Assembly (NCBI GenBank): GCA_002478865.1
Contig: DLJZ01000004.1
Location: 26,460 to 90,459 of the forward strand
Length of the DNA: 64,000 bases
Direction: 5' to 3'
DNA from: Hungatella sp. UBA7603
GTDB taxonomy: Bacteria > Bacillota > Clostridia > Lachnospirales > Lachnospiraceae
Notes under the pieces: generated by a model
Told to the model about the DNA's origin: nothing
What the model saw: the letters and a program-made list of their open reading frames with translations, nothing else
The model's database searches: none
Position numbers and translations under genes: made by a program
Shown: piece by piece, positions 7,301 to 15,328 of the stretch
How the letters are laid out: each line of letters starts with the position of its first letter
How positions within the stretch are numbered: position 1 is the first letter of the stretch

Positions 7301-10291
7301 TCCATCTACATATACCCGGTAACCATAAATTCCAGATTCATCTGCAGGCTCCTTCCAGGTAAGCTTTATCGATTCCCCGCTTGCACTGGCGCTTAAAGCA
7401 TTGGAATCCCAGACAGGTGCATGGTAATCATAATTCTTTATGGTTTTAACCGTTTCATCTTTGTACTCAAAGATGTCGTTGTTGTCTGCAAATGCTTCAA
7501 TGTTAACCTCATTCTCTTCTTCCAGCATCCGTCCAATGGTCATACTAACTTTATCCTTTTCCGGTTCCGCAAGCTGATAATTATAGATTGTAGATACCAG
7601 ATCTCCATTTACATAGGCGCGGTAGCCACGAACTCTTGCATCAGCTGCCTTAGCTGAGCTTAACTCTGCCGTGGCCCAGGTATAGCCCATGCCAGAAAAT
7701 TTCACATCACCGCTTGCAGGTCCCTTTAGCTTCGTTTCATCTTCTGCTGAAGTGGTAATTTCAAACCGGGGACCAACAATCTTATTTCCTGGAGCATCCA
7801 CTGCATATACCATGAAAATATACCTGGTATCGGAAGAAAGCCCTGAAAGTTCCACAGAGGTTGTTGTCACCGGTTGGGTGATATCAACCAATTCATTACC
7901 TACGTAGGTTTCAACTATGTACCCGGTTACCTTCCCCTTGCCTGATACCTGCTCTCCGTCTTTGGCTGCTGGCCATTTTAAGGATACCTCATGAACTCCG
8001 TTTGCTTTTACAGCCTCAGACGCACTGGCAACCGTTGCTGTATCATCTGGCCATTCCGGCTTTGCCATGGAGTCATAGGATTTTACAGACTGAGTGGTCA
8101 TGCCTGTAAAGGTAATATCATTGCTGCATTTAATACTTCCCCAAGCTTTTTCATCCACTGCTTCCGGTTCTGCCTTAGACCAACTAAGGCCCACGTTATC
8201 AAAGATAACTCTAGAAGCTCCCACAATGTTTTCTGAGTTTTTCTGAGGTTTTATATTCGTAAATTTAATATCCTGGAAATATAGATCGTGGTGCGTATGC
8301 CATGTTTTAAATGGCTTATCGTAATCCACATCTGCCATTATGTCCACGGTATATTTGCTGATGATATCAGCGGTGATGTTATAGGCACTAATATCATAGA
8401 ATTCAGCCGGCTTATCCGCTGGTTCTACTGTGGTGGCCTGATTGGCGTCGCTATAAGTAGTGTTTAAGGTAAATACCCGGTCCGCATCTCCCACTGCACA
8501 ATCACGAATCAAAATATTGTCGATCCCACCGCCATTTGCAGGAGCACTTTTAAACCGGAACGGCATATCGCTGTGATTTAATACATTGTCCTCCACCAGC
8601 ATGTTATCAATTCCTGCACCAGTATGGCTGCCTGCTGCGATTGCACCGCCATGACATTCTCGCAGGAAATTGTTAAAGGTCCATATATTACTTGACGGCT
8701 TCTGCTCCGTATCCTGTACGCCTTTTCCCATACCCGTTGCGAAATTAATAGCATCGTCTCCTGTATCAAAGAAGTTGTTATAAACCATAGCATTCTGGGT
8801 ATTGCCAAGCTCGATACCATCTGCATTGTTTGCATCGTAGGTTATATACTTTACATTTTCCGATACCACATTTTCGCTGTCAAGTACTGCAATGGTGTGA
8901 TTAGCTGGATTTTCTGCTGTGATTCCTTCAATATAGACTCCATCTACATTCCTAAGAACCACCAAGTTTGGTCTTGTTGAATAAGCAGCCGTATCGGAGT
9001 ACCCTTTGCTGATGCCATTGTCATAAGCACTCTTTGCCAGGATTCCAAAATGCATGTCGTTTTTGTCTTTTCTGCCTACCCAGCCTTTTAAGGCGTAATT
9101 CTTTAAGCTTTCCAGGCTCCAGTCAGGATCACCGCTCTGCTGGTTCTGATAATAAGCTTCATAACCGTCTCCGCTGACACTTCTTCCCGCGCCATACTTC
9201 CAGCCGTTTCCATAAATCGTACCCTTTCCTACGATACGGATATTTTCAAATCCTCCGTTCTCATCCGCACTATAGGTGTTAATCAGTGCCCATGATCTGG
9301 TATCCGTAGAGTAGGGATAGAGAAGATAGTTCTGGTCATAATGTGACACGTCCGGGGAGCCGAAAAGGATCGCCCCTTCCTTTAGTTCAAGGGTCATATT
9401 ACTCTTAAGATAAAGAGCACCTGACATATAGATTCCTTCTGGAATTACTACTTTTCCACCTTCGCTGCAATCATCAATGGCTGCCTGGATGGCTTTGGTG
9501 TTCTTCACTACAAGCGAGGAAGTCTCTTCATTTAGAGAAATGAAGCCCTTTTCAACCGGTTCTGCTCCATAAGTCCTGATATTAAATGTCTCTGGTTTAC
9601 TTGTTGTGGAGCAGGCAATGGAGGCCATATTACCCATCTCATTACCGGAGGCATCCGTTGCTATCACAGAAATATCGTAGTTGGTATCCGGCGTCAATCC
9701 AGTCAGGCGGAAGGAATGGATATCAACATTTACCATGTCAATGCCTTCCTTTTCGTAGTGGTCATAAAATGCTTTCATGTAAGTAGCCGCCCAGTCAGAA
9801 TGCTGTGCAAAGTTACTTTTGGCATCCCCGACCTTTACTCCATCCTGATACACATTGTAATTGACTACATCCGCATAATTCTCCGGTTTGTCCCAAACAA
9901 GAGTAACAGACGTATCATCATAAGCCAGAGTAGGAACTCTTAACCCTGTCACATCCAGGCTTCCTTCCGACCTGGTGAAACGCTTCTGTGTACTCATCAG
10001 AGAAAATGCCTGTGACGGCGTGGCAGTCTCGGCTAATGATACCAAAGCCTCAGACGGCGTGGCAATACTGTCTGAAATGAATTGTAATGCCTCAGAAGGT
10101 GTTGCCTCTAGGTCCGTAACCACAACCTGATTTCGCCCAGCTTCTGACGGAGTGGCAGGACTCTCCTCACCCCGCTCAAGAAAACGTTCTGCATAAGCAA
10201 TTCCCCCTCCCGGCACAGTAAATGGCAGCAACAAGGCTGCTGACAAGACTAGTGCCAATGCTTTTTTGCATCGTTTTGTTAAAACATTCAT
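4313..10291 (-). CDS. Giant secreted wall-bound pectinase (GH28 + PL9, FN3 domains, choline-binding-type repeats)
   Basis: Extracellular pectin depolymerase of 1992 residues. Order seen: signal peptide (about 1-34, A-Y-A cleavage); four A-T-P-S-E/Q-A motifs (46-95); fibronectin III domain (~115-230); GH28 polygalacturonase (~235-720) with the N-A-D-G, T-G-D-D-A-I, G-S-H-T-G and R-F-K elements; three FN3-like domains (~750-1065); a concanavalin-like domain (~1085-1320); an Ig-like stretch; a PL9-type pectate lyase beta-helix (~1430-1800) with N-A-D-D-G-W-D and F-K-L-G-G-E-G matching the calcium and catalytic lysine regions; a Pro-rich linker; then about five W-Y-Y-type wall-binding repeats (~1880-1992). 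One chain thus carries a hydrolase and a lyase for polygalacturonate and stays on the cell wall. ATG at 10291 follows GGAGGG. A cre-like site sits 25 bases upstream of the start. Module boundaries are approximate; exo or endo action is not settled. Confidence 0.9.
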   Translation of the reverse strand: MNVLTKRCKKALALVLSAALLLPFTVPGGGIAYAERFLERGEESPATPSEAGRNQVVVTDLEATPSEALQFISDSIATPSEALVSLAETATPSQAFSLMSTQKRFTRSEGSLDVTGLRVPTLAYDDTSVTLVWDKPENYADVVNYNVYQDGVKVGDAKSNFAQHSDWAATYMKAFYDHYEKEGIDMVNVDIHSFRLTGLTPDTNYDISVIATDASGNEMGNMASIACSTTSKPETFNIRTYGAEPVEKGFISLNEETSSLVVKNTKAIQAAIDDCSEGGKVVIPEGIYMSGALYLKSNMTLELKEGAILFGSPDVSHYDQNYLLYPYSTDTRSWALINTYSADENGGFENIRIVGKGTIYGNGWKYGAGRSVSGDGYEAYYQNQQSGDPDWSLESLKNYALKGWVGRKDKNDMHFGILAKSAYDNGISKGYSDTAAYSTRPNLVVLRNVDGVYIEGITAENPANHTIAVLDSENVVSENVKYITYDANNADGIELGNTQNAMVYNNFFDTGDDAINFATGMGKGVQDTEQKPSSNIWTFNNFLRECHGGAIAAGSHTGAGIDNMLVEDNVLNHSDMPFRFKSAPANGGGIDNILIRDCAVGDADRVFTLNTTYSDANQATTVEPADKPAEFYDISAYNITADIISKYTVDIMADVDYDKPFKTWHTHHDLYFQDIKFTNIKPQKNSENIVGASRVIFDNVGLSWSKAEPEAVDEKAWGSIKCSNDITFTGMTTQSVKSYDSMAKPEWPDDTATVASASEAVKANGVHEVSLKWPAAKDGEQVSGKGKVTGYIVETYVGNELVDITQPVTTTSVELSGLSSDTRYIFMVYAVDAPGNKIVGPRFEITTSAEDETKLKGPASGDVKFSGMGYTWATAELSSAKAADARVRGYRAYVNGDLVSTIYNYQLAEPEKDKVSMTIGRMLEEENEVNIEAFADNNDIFEYKDETVKTIKNYDYHAPVWDSNALSASASGESIKLTWKEPADESGIYGYRVYVDGKPVYTKDGDYFNHVNKAYTTSALSYIVTGLDMKIPHTFRVEAADSWGKALTGTGPYHWTNSGPEITWDGTMGEQLWKSSAFGQSTDMDFKSNMLPNKVGTNYTWPIGSKTPLNQEGKPVQDVVVESRGGKLQTGHDGLTFYYTEVPTNKNFSLTADVTVEQLGPEEGSKANLQEGAGLMVRDVNGSPRKEPLEEGYEEYPAASNMVMLSLQAAGKTLNADINLLAAARYGVNSPAGNLKSVKTTKTFETSVSKADKKYAPADAPFTSNFYGTEAKLRLERTDEGFFVYHLDEQGNVLTSYTFEDKNVTPNIVSHLDQETMYVGFFASRNARMSVRNISLDLSDVVKPDESPDYVAPDNDTASLYIASGAYTNSSEYTVQALTNQSGTMTVSQNSTVLVTKAPVTGGVQFTCPATISGQDGEFKLSFVPSEGADEGKEKTATLKVKKDNYGKELYVSPEGTDEAAGTKEDPMSIKEAINQLVPGGTIYMAEGTYGSFTIPMASSGNKEARKALTAQGSVKVTGSSKIFVLDADYWDVTGLDVDGQKIEGSRGVMIHGSYNVFKDSLIHNTSSDAGLTITKSRGSRSLWPSYNLVENCEAFDNVDGSRINADGFASKSCSGDDNRFLNCVSHHNADDGWDSYNTLADGPNGRTIIENCVAYNNGNNGFKLGGEGREVPHILRNSVAFHNNLDGITDNFNPGELTIEHNTSFDNVRFNYIMRPSPYKKGANGELTADGTVRNNVSFRTAAFSSTLKKVYDDKISAKIIENNYLYQNGTNAVGQENFKSLNPADCFYRQDGRIQFGDFLRPVRGSKIEKAGAGAKLPGIGVDTPDPVDPEPNPNPEPGIEPTPVKPDRDKDSKSNRDYAVKTSSNETKGDWEMDQTGWRLKKADGTYPKEEWAKVNGAWYYFGQSGYMSTGWNQVQGVWYYMENSGAMKTDWVLTDGKWYYMNLDGSMAVGWVQVNNRWYYLNQTGECYINTVTPDGYRVNEDGAWINS

Positions 10292-10315
10292 ACTGATTTC
10301 CCTCCAAAATAATAG

Positions 10316-10329
10316 TGAAAGCGCTTACA
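10316..10329. promoter_or_regulatory. cre-like operator (CcpA/LacI family) before the pectinase
   Basis: TGAAAGCGCTTACA fits the catabolite-responsive element pattern TGWNANCGNTNWCA at every fixed position. It lies downstream of the likely promoter and 25 bases before the ATG, where bound CcpA would block transcription when preferred sugars are present. Confidence 0.75.
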
Positions 10330-10513
10330 CAACTCATTCTAAACGCATCCATATAATTATTCAACCAATGTTTACAATAATAATAATTTTCGTTAATAAT
10401 CTATAGAATCTATTAGTGGTTTTTACTATATTTTTTTACATAATTTTAACAAAACACGTAAATATAACTATATTTTCTTTTTTGTTTCAGTAAAAAAACA
10501 TGCTTTTTCTCAC

Positions 10514-10528
10514 TGTTAAGCGCTTACA
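10514..10528. promoter_or_regulatory. Second AAGCGCTTACA palindrome
   Basis: TGTTAAGCGCTTACA shares the 11-base core AAGCGCTTACA with the site at 10319-10329 but has one extra base for a standard cre. It may be a second CcpA site or the operator of another LacI-type regulator, acting on either divergent gene. Confidence 0.5.
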
Positions 10529-10649
10529 TTTTTCGACAAAACATGCTTTTAACAATAAATCAGCTAAACAATCTTTAAGGCTTAAGTCTATCCCATATTA
10601 AGATTCATCCTATATAATTAAACCAATTTGAGTACAATGGAGGAAGACT

Positions 10650-11192
10650 ATGATTGAGGAAATTTTAAAGTATAATGATACCTTTGTTAACAGCGGTTTT
10701 TACAAACACTTTAATACCAACAAATACCCCAAAAAAAGGTTGGCCTTAATTACATGTATGGATACCAGACTGGTGGAGCTTCTTCCCGCTGCATTGGGTG
10801 TTAAAAGTGGTGATGTGAAGCTGATTAAAACAGCTGGAAGCATGATCATAAATCCCTATGACAGCACCATCAGAAGTCTCTTAATCGCTGTACTTGAATA
10901 TGGCGTGGAGGAAGTTATGGTCATCGGCCATACGGACTGTCTGTCTGCTACCATTTCCTCTGAAACCATTATTACTCATCTGGTTCAGCGGGGGATTGAA
11001 CGGGATACGATTCAGAAACTAAAAGAAGATGGTTTTGACTTAGATTCATGGCTCCAGGGAATGGATAATGTTAAAACCGCAGTAAAACAATCCGTTACTT
11101 TGCTTAAAACACATCCACTTATGCCCTCCAATGTAATCATTCGGGGCTTTATTATGGACATATCCTGCGGCAGGTTATCTTCTGTCTCTTAA
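10650..11192 (+). CDS. Beta-class carbonic anhydrase
   Basis: Interconverts CO2 and bicarbonate in the cytoplasm, using zinc. The 180-residue protein has the beta-class signatures I-T-C-M-D-T-R-L (zinc Cys and the Asp-Arg dyad, about residues 35-41) and G-H-T-D-C (zinc His and Cys, about 94-98). Its size and motifs match the small clostridial type. The ATG follows GGAGGAAG. It stands alone, ending in its own terminator and converging on 11283. No metabolic link with the pectin genes is evident, although bicarbonate supply could serve carboxylation steps. Confidence 0.92.
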   Translation: MIEEILKYNDTFVNSGFYKHFNTNKYPKKRLALITCMDTRLVELLPAALGVKSGDVKLIKTAGSMIINPYDSTIRSLLIAVLEYGVEEVMVIGHTDCLSATISSETIITHLVQRGIERDTIQKLKEDGFDLDSWLQGMDNVKTAVKQSVTLLKTHPLMPSNVIIRGFIMDISCGRLSSVS

Positions 11193-11197
11193 ATACC

Positions 11198-11235
11198 AAA
11201 AGGCCCAATCATCATACGATAATTGAGCCTTTTTA
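11198..11235 (+). terminator. Terminator after the carbonic anhydrase gene
   Basis: A 12-bp stem with one mismatch (11198-11209 against 11222-11233) ends in a T run, five bases after the stop codon. Confidence 0.75.
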
Positions 11236-11282
11236 TTATATAATTTTTCCGGGACCGACTGTTTTCTTCTATCCGCTTTCTT

Positions 11283-11852
11283 TTATCCTTTTACTACAGC
11301 TTTAGAAACTCTCTCTTTTAATTCAGTCATGTAGTTTTCTTTGGCTATTTGGTAACGGATATACTGCTTTTCTTCCTCTTTTCGTTCAATTCCATTTGTT
11401 TTTGCAATGCGTATTACCTCATCTTCGGAAATCCGACTCATTAAAACATCTTTTATCATCCGTTCCTTTGCCTCACTGTAAATATAATCGTAATAGATCC
11501 TGGCATCATATTCCTTTGGACCATAGATTTTTTCACCTGCAACAAGGGCTTTTTTTCTTGCTTCATTTTCTTTCTCTACCGTTTTGCAGAAAGCAGAATA
11601 GGAAATATCCTCTATGACTGCATTTTCTTTCAGCATCTGCTGTTCAACCTTAGCAAAGGTCACTCGATCCTCAGGTCCCTGTTCTCCAGCCTGAGCACCA
11701 CCGGTAAAGACATGAGACAAAAAAGAGTATTCATCTTCATATATCTTGTCACCATTTACTGTAATCACAGGCTTACTTTGAAATGCAGTCAAAAAACAAG
11801 CAGCTACGCAGAGAATAAAAACAGTTCCAATCATATATGTTCTCTTCTTCAT
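11283..11852 (-). CDS. Exported SurA-N-like protein of unknown role
   Basis: The product begins with a lysine-arginine cluster and one hydrophobic segment (about residues 6-25), so it is exported or membrane-anchored. It continues with V-N-G-D-K-I-Y-E-D-E-Y, which resembles the start of SurA/PrsA-type foldase N-terminal domains, and a charged, helical remainder. No PPIase (rotamase) domain is present, so it would be a chaperone-like fragment at most. I chose ATG 11852 because GGAGG lies 5 bases upstream; the in-frame ATG at 11864 overlaps that ribosome site. It is last in the minus-strand series after the beta-helix gene (gap about 60 bases), which suggests a link to folding of secreted enzymes. 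Function is inferred only weakly. Confidence 0.6.
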   Translation of the reverse strand: MKKRTYMIGTVFILCVAACFLTAFQSKPVITVNGDKIYEDEYSFLSHVFTGGAQAGEQGPEDRVTFAKVEQQMLKENAVIEDISYSAFCKTVEKENEARKKALVAGEKIYGPKEYDARIYYDYIYSEAKERMIKDVLMSRISEDEVIRIAKTNGIERKEEEKQYIRYQIAKENYMTELKERVSKAVVKG

Positions 11853-11912
11853 GAAAGCCTCCATTTACCCGTGTATGATCAGGGGAGTTAGTGTAAATTA
11901 ACCTATCTGTAT

Positions 11913-14399
11913 TTAATCAAATGAGATAACAGGATTCCAACTGATTTCATCTCCAGCATTGGATCCATTTTGGTTTACTAAGAAATAAATAAAATCTCCT
12001 GCTAAAACACGAGTGGTCAGTTGATGAGTCATCCCTGTAGTATCCGATCCTCCAATGGACTGCCAGCCATTTTCCGGCCAAAGGTTTTGTGAATTTTTAA
12101 GTATTTTGATCTTAACTCCATCGTAACCTGCACTTACCTTCTTCGGATTCCCTTTTATGGTGATATTTCCAGAACGAGGTGCTTTCCATGCAACTACCGT
12201 ATCAGAAGTATCGGGATGAAGCTGAGATGGCGACCAGATTAAACTATACTGTTTTTTCCCTTTCCACCGATTCACACTGCTGTCCCAAGTCATTTGCTGA
12301 TATCCGTTATTATCCGTCTCAAGATAATACCAGCCCCTGTTTCCTTGTACATTGGAAAAATCCCCAGACAAACTATATTTATCTACTACTTTATAGGTAA
12401 TAAGCGGATTCCAGTATGTGCCGTCACTGTAATTCGTTCCATTTTTATTTAAAACAAAGTAAAGCATCTCATCTTTCTTCACATCAACAGTGAAGTTATG
12501 GGATATTCCTGTTGCGTCTGATCCACCAATTAACTGCCAGCCGCTTCCTGGCCAGACCTGGGAGTTACCTTTTAGGATCTTCACATTTACTCCATCATTT
12601 CCAAAATTATTCTTTTTGGGGTTTCCTGCAACCTGAATGGTACCTGCTTTTTGAGCTTTCCAGGCAAGCACCGTATCATTGCCGTCAGGGTGCATATTTC
12701 CAGGTGCCCAGATGAGATTATAAACGCCGCTTCCCTTCCATTTTTTCTGACTATCATCCCATGACATGTTTTGATAAGAGCCGTTAACCGCCTCCATGTA
12801 ATACCAGCCCCGGTTCCCCTGAGAAGTTGCAAAATCCCTGGTAAATACATAGGTATCTTCATCAACAAGACCCGTCACCGTGGTCTGATGAGCTCCAATA
12901 TCATAAGAACCTTTATTCAGTGCATTTCCAAAGAAATCTTTGCCTCCATTGTCAGGAAGGTATACCCCTCTTCCAATGGCAGGAGATGTATTTTTAAGTT
13001 TAAAATGGTCCGCAAATCCCATTCCATCCTCTGCAGGCCCAGGGCTGACAAATTGAGGATCTGCTGCAACCGCATATAAATCTGCCTGGTTTGCATCACA
13101 TGGATAATACAGGTTGTTCTCATATAGAGAGGAAGCCCAATCCGGGGAAGAATTAAAATAGAATATATTATTATAAAACTTATGATTCTTACCCGCATTC
13201 CCAAAGCATGCATCCAGCTTCCCTTGTGATTTATAAAACGTATTGTTGTATAACTCTGTTGGCATATCTCCTGCCCTTACAATATACCGTTCATCATCTA
13301 CGCTGACATTATAACGCAGGACCGTCTTTATATGCTCAGGATCCTTATTGATTCCCGCACAGTCAAGCCAAAATCCCCCCTGATTTCCATGGGTGTAATT
13401 ATACTGGAAAGTTGTGACTCCTCCCGTTCCCCAATCCGTATCAAAAGCGGTTCCATCACTTTCAAACAATACCGTTCTTGCTACCTCATTGTACTGAAAC
13501 AGTGCATCATCCGTCCCGCAGGTCCACAGACCAGCAATAATCTTAGTATCTGAGGAATTCCCAAGAGCACCTGCATCATAGCACAGATTATGTTGAATCA
13601 GAGGCGAGATACAATTTGCCACTATCATTCCGTCGGATCCGGTTCTGCTTATTGTATTGTCTTCAATTACCACATTGGTATGGTACTGATCTACAATAAA
13701 ATCTTCTCTCTGGTTTATGCGAATACCGCTTGTTAATACGTCATGAACGTAATTCCCCTTAATGGACACCCCGTCGTAATGAACGGAGCTGGTAGACCTT
13801 CCAGGCATGCTAACATAAATACCTGAATTCCAGTACATGCTCTTGTAGGTTTGCAAATCCCTCCTGTTGTCTCCGGTTACATCATGGACCTCACAATCTT
13901 CAATGGTGATTCCATGAGTGATTCCATCTGTCTTTCCATTGATAAAGATTCCCTGACGTATTCCTCTTTGGGCCGCCTTATTCGTAACCTCAAAATTCCT
14001 TATGGTCCAGTATTCCTGGGACTCAAGCTTGATTGCAGCTTCTGCTCCATCGCCCTCAATCAAAGGCTTATTTCCCACTCCGTACTGATCTAAAATAATG
14101 GGAGCTTGGCTGCTTCCTGATCCCAAAGGGTGAAGCATACCGCTCCATTTTCCACCCGCTTTAAAACATATTTTATTTCCCGGTAGAAACGTAGTTTCAT
14201 TTACTTTATTTAGAGATTTCCATGCCGTTTGCTCAGACGTACCGCTTGCCTTATCATTTCCATTTACATCGTCCACATAGTAAGTAGCCGTAGTCAATCT
14301 CTGCCACTTCGTATTTTGTATTTCTTCTGCATACACATGGCCCCCAGCCAGTGTGATGCTCATACATACTGCCGATAACAACATCAATACCTTTTTCAT
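11913..14399 (-). CDS. Secreted right-handed beta-helix protein with two C-terminal repeat modules
   Basis: Predicted extracellular polysaccharide-acting protein, 828 residues. A signal peptide (about 1-24, ending V-Y-A) is followed by a Y-Y-V-D-x-x-N-G-N-D opening typical of secreted parallel beta-helix enzymes and by N-x-I/V-x-x-N-T-type coils to about residue 540. The rest consists of two tandem ~125-residue modules. Each opens with Q-G-N-R-G-W-Y-Y and includes L-I-W-x-P, H-P-D, G-N-P-K-K, W-x-x-I-G-G-S-D and W-N-P-I motifs. They are probably carbohydrate-binding or wall-facing domains. Its position directly after the ABC permeases suggests it feeds that importer. I cannot assign a lyase or hydrolase family or point to catalytic residues. 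ATG 14399 follows GGAGGGG. Confidence 0.75.
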   Translation of the reverse strand: MKKVLMLLSAVCMSITLAGGHVYAEEIQNTKWQRLTTATYYVDDVNGNDKASGTSEQTAWKSLNKVNETTFLPGNKICFKAGGKWSGMLHPLGSGSSQAPIILDQYGVGNKPLIEGDGAEAAIKLESQEYWTIRNFEVTNKAAQRGIRQGIFINGKTDGITHGITIEDCEVHDVTGDNRRDLQTYKSMYWNSGIYVSMPGRSTSSVHYDGVSIKGNYVHDVLTSGIRINQREDFIVDQYHTNVVIEDNTISRTGSDGMIVANCISPLIQHNLCYDAGALGNSSDTKIIAGLWTCGTDDALFQYNEVARTVLFESDGTAFDTDWGTGGVTTFQYNYTHGNQGGFWLDCAGINKDPEHIKTVLRYNVSVDDERYIVRAGDMPTELYNNTFYKSQGKLDACFGNAGKNHKFYNNIFYFNSSPDWASSLYENNLYYPCDANQADLYAVAADPQFVSPGPAEDGMGFADHFKLKNTSPAIGRGVYLPDNGGKDFFGNALNKGSYDIGAHQTTVTGLVDEDTYVFTRDFATSQGNRGWYYMEAVNGSYQNMSWDDSQKKWKGSGVYNLIWAPGNMHPDGNDTVLAWKAQKAGTIQVAGNPKKNNFGNDGVNVKILKGNSQVWPGSGWQLIGGSDATGISHNFTVDVKKDEMLYFVLNKNGTNYSDGTYWNPLITYKVVDKYSLSGDFSNVQGNRGWYYLETDNNGYQQMTWDSSVNRWKGKKQYSLIWSPSQLHPDTSDTVVAWKAPRSGNITIKGNPKKVSAGYDGVKIKILKNSQNLWPENGWQSIGGSDTTGMTHQLTTRVLAGDFIYFLVNQNGSNAGDEISWNPVISFD

Positions 14400-14506
14400 T
14401 TGCCCCTCCAGACTTTACATTCGTTTTTGAATATAAGGTACCTTCTCACTGTATGTTACATTATTTTTCTCCCTTCCTCCTCTCATTTTATAATTTTCCC
14501 CCACCC

Positions 14507-15328
14507 TTAACCTTTCACTGCGCCTGAGGTCATGCCGGAAATGATATGCCTTTGCAAAATCAAATAAACAATCGCTACCGGAAGAGTGGACAATACCACA
14601 TTTGCAAATACCAGCTGCCAATCTGAATTATGGTTTCCAAAGAAATTATAAACCGTCAAAGGAAGGGTATAATTTCTGGCACTGTTCAAAAAGTAAATGG
14701 ATATTCCAAAGTCATTCCATACTGCCATAAAGTTGATAATGACAGCCGTTACTGTTACAGGCTGTAACAGAGGAAATATAATCTGAAAAAACAATTGGGT
14801 GTGGCTCGCTCCATCAATCCATGCGGATTCATCAATTTCAATTGGAATGCTCTTAATAAAGCCAGTATATAAAAAGACCGTAAAGGACATGTTTGCAACG
14901 ATTAAGACAAAAACAGCAGCTATCTCATGTGTCAGATGCAGGAAATTACAGACAAAGTAAGTAGGTATGATCTGAAGAGGCAGCACAAGCCCAAATATAA
15001 CGGTCATATTAATCAACTTTGAAAAAAATGTCTTTCTTCTTTCCAAGACAAAGGCCATGGTGGAACATAAAATAATCAGCAGTAAGACACAAATCACTGT
15101 AATGACCGTACTGTTTAAAAATCCCAGGAAGATTCCTCCCTCTCGGATCATTTCCTTATAATTTTCAAAAATATGCCATGTGGTTGGAAGCTTTAAATTC
15201 ATTCTTGCTGCTTCTGTCTGGTTTTTAAAAGAATTGATGATTACCATAAATACAGGGATTAATATAATCAAAGCACAAAAGCACAACGCTGTATTTAGAA
15301 TCGCTTCATACCGCTTTCTTCTTCTCAC
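14507..15328 (-). CDS. Carbohydrate ABC transporter permease (MalG/CUT1 type)
   Basis: Inner half of a sugar importer channel. It has 273 residues, about six membrane helices, and the cytoplasmic EAA loop seen as E-S-A-W-I-D-G-A-S near residues 170-180, which docks the ATPase. The start is GTG at 15328, overlapping the stop of the upstream permease by four bases and preceded by GGAGGTGG, so translation is coupled. The ATP-binding subunit is not in this window. CUT1 importers commonly borrow a shared MsmK-type ATPase, so one elsewhere on the chromosome is expected. Confidence 0.9.
   Translation of the reverse strand: MRRRKRYEAILNTALCFCALIILIPVFMVIINSFKNQTEAARMNLKLPTTWHIFENYKEMIREGGIFLGFLNSTVITVICVLLLIILCSTMAFVLERRKTFFSKLINMTVIFGLVLPLQIIPTYFVCNFLHLTHEIAAVFVLIVANMSFTVFLYTGFIKSIPIEIDESAWIDGASHTQLFFQIIFPLLQPVTVTAVIINFMAVWNDFGISIYFLNSARNYTLPLTVYNFFGNHNSDWQLVFANVVLSTLPVAIVYLILQRHIISGMTSGAVKG

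Larger units (their letters stand above)
10292..10649. other. Divergent regulatory region, no gene
   Basis: AT-rich gap between the pectinase (minus) and carbonic anhydrase (plus). It contains two AAGCGCTTACA-type palindromes, a possible minus promoter (TTGTAA 10377-10372, 16-base spacer, TATATG 10355-10350) and a possible plus -10 (TATAAT 10613-10618). No open frame looks real. Confidence 0.6.
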
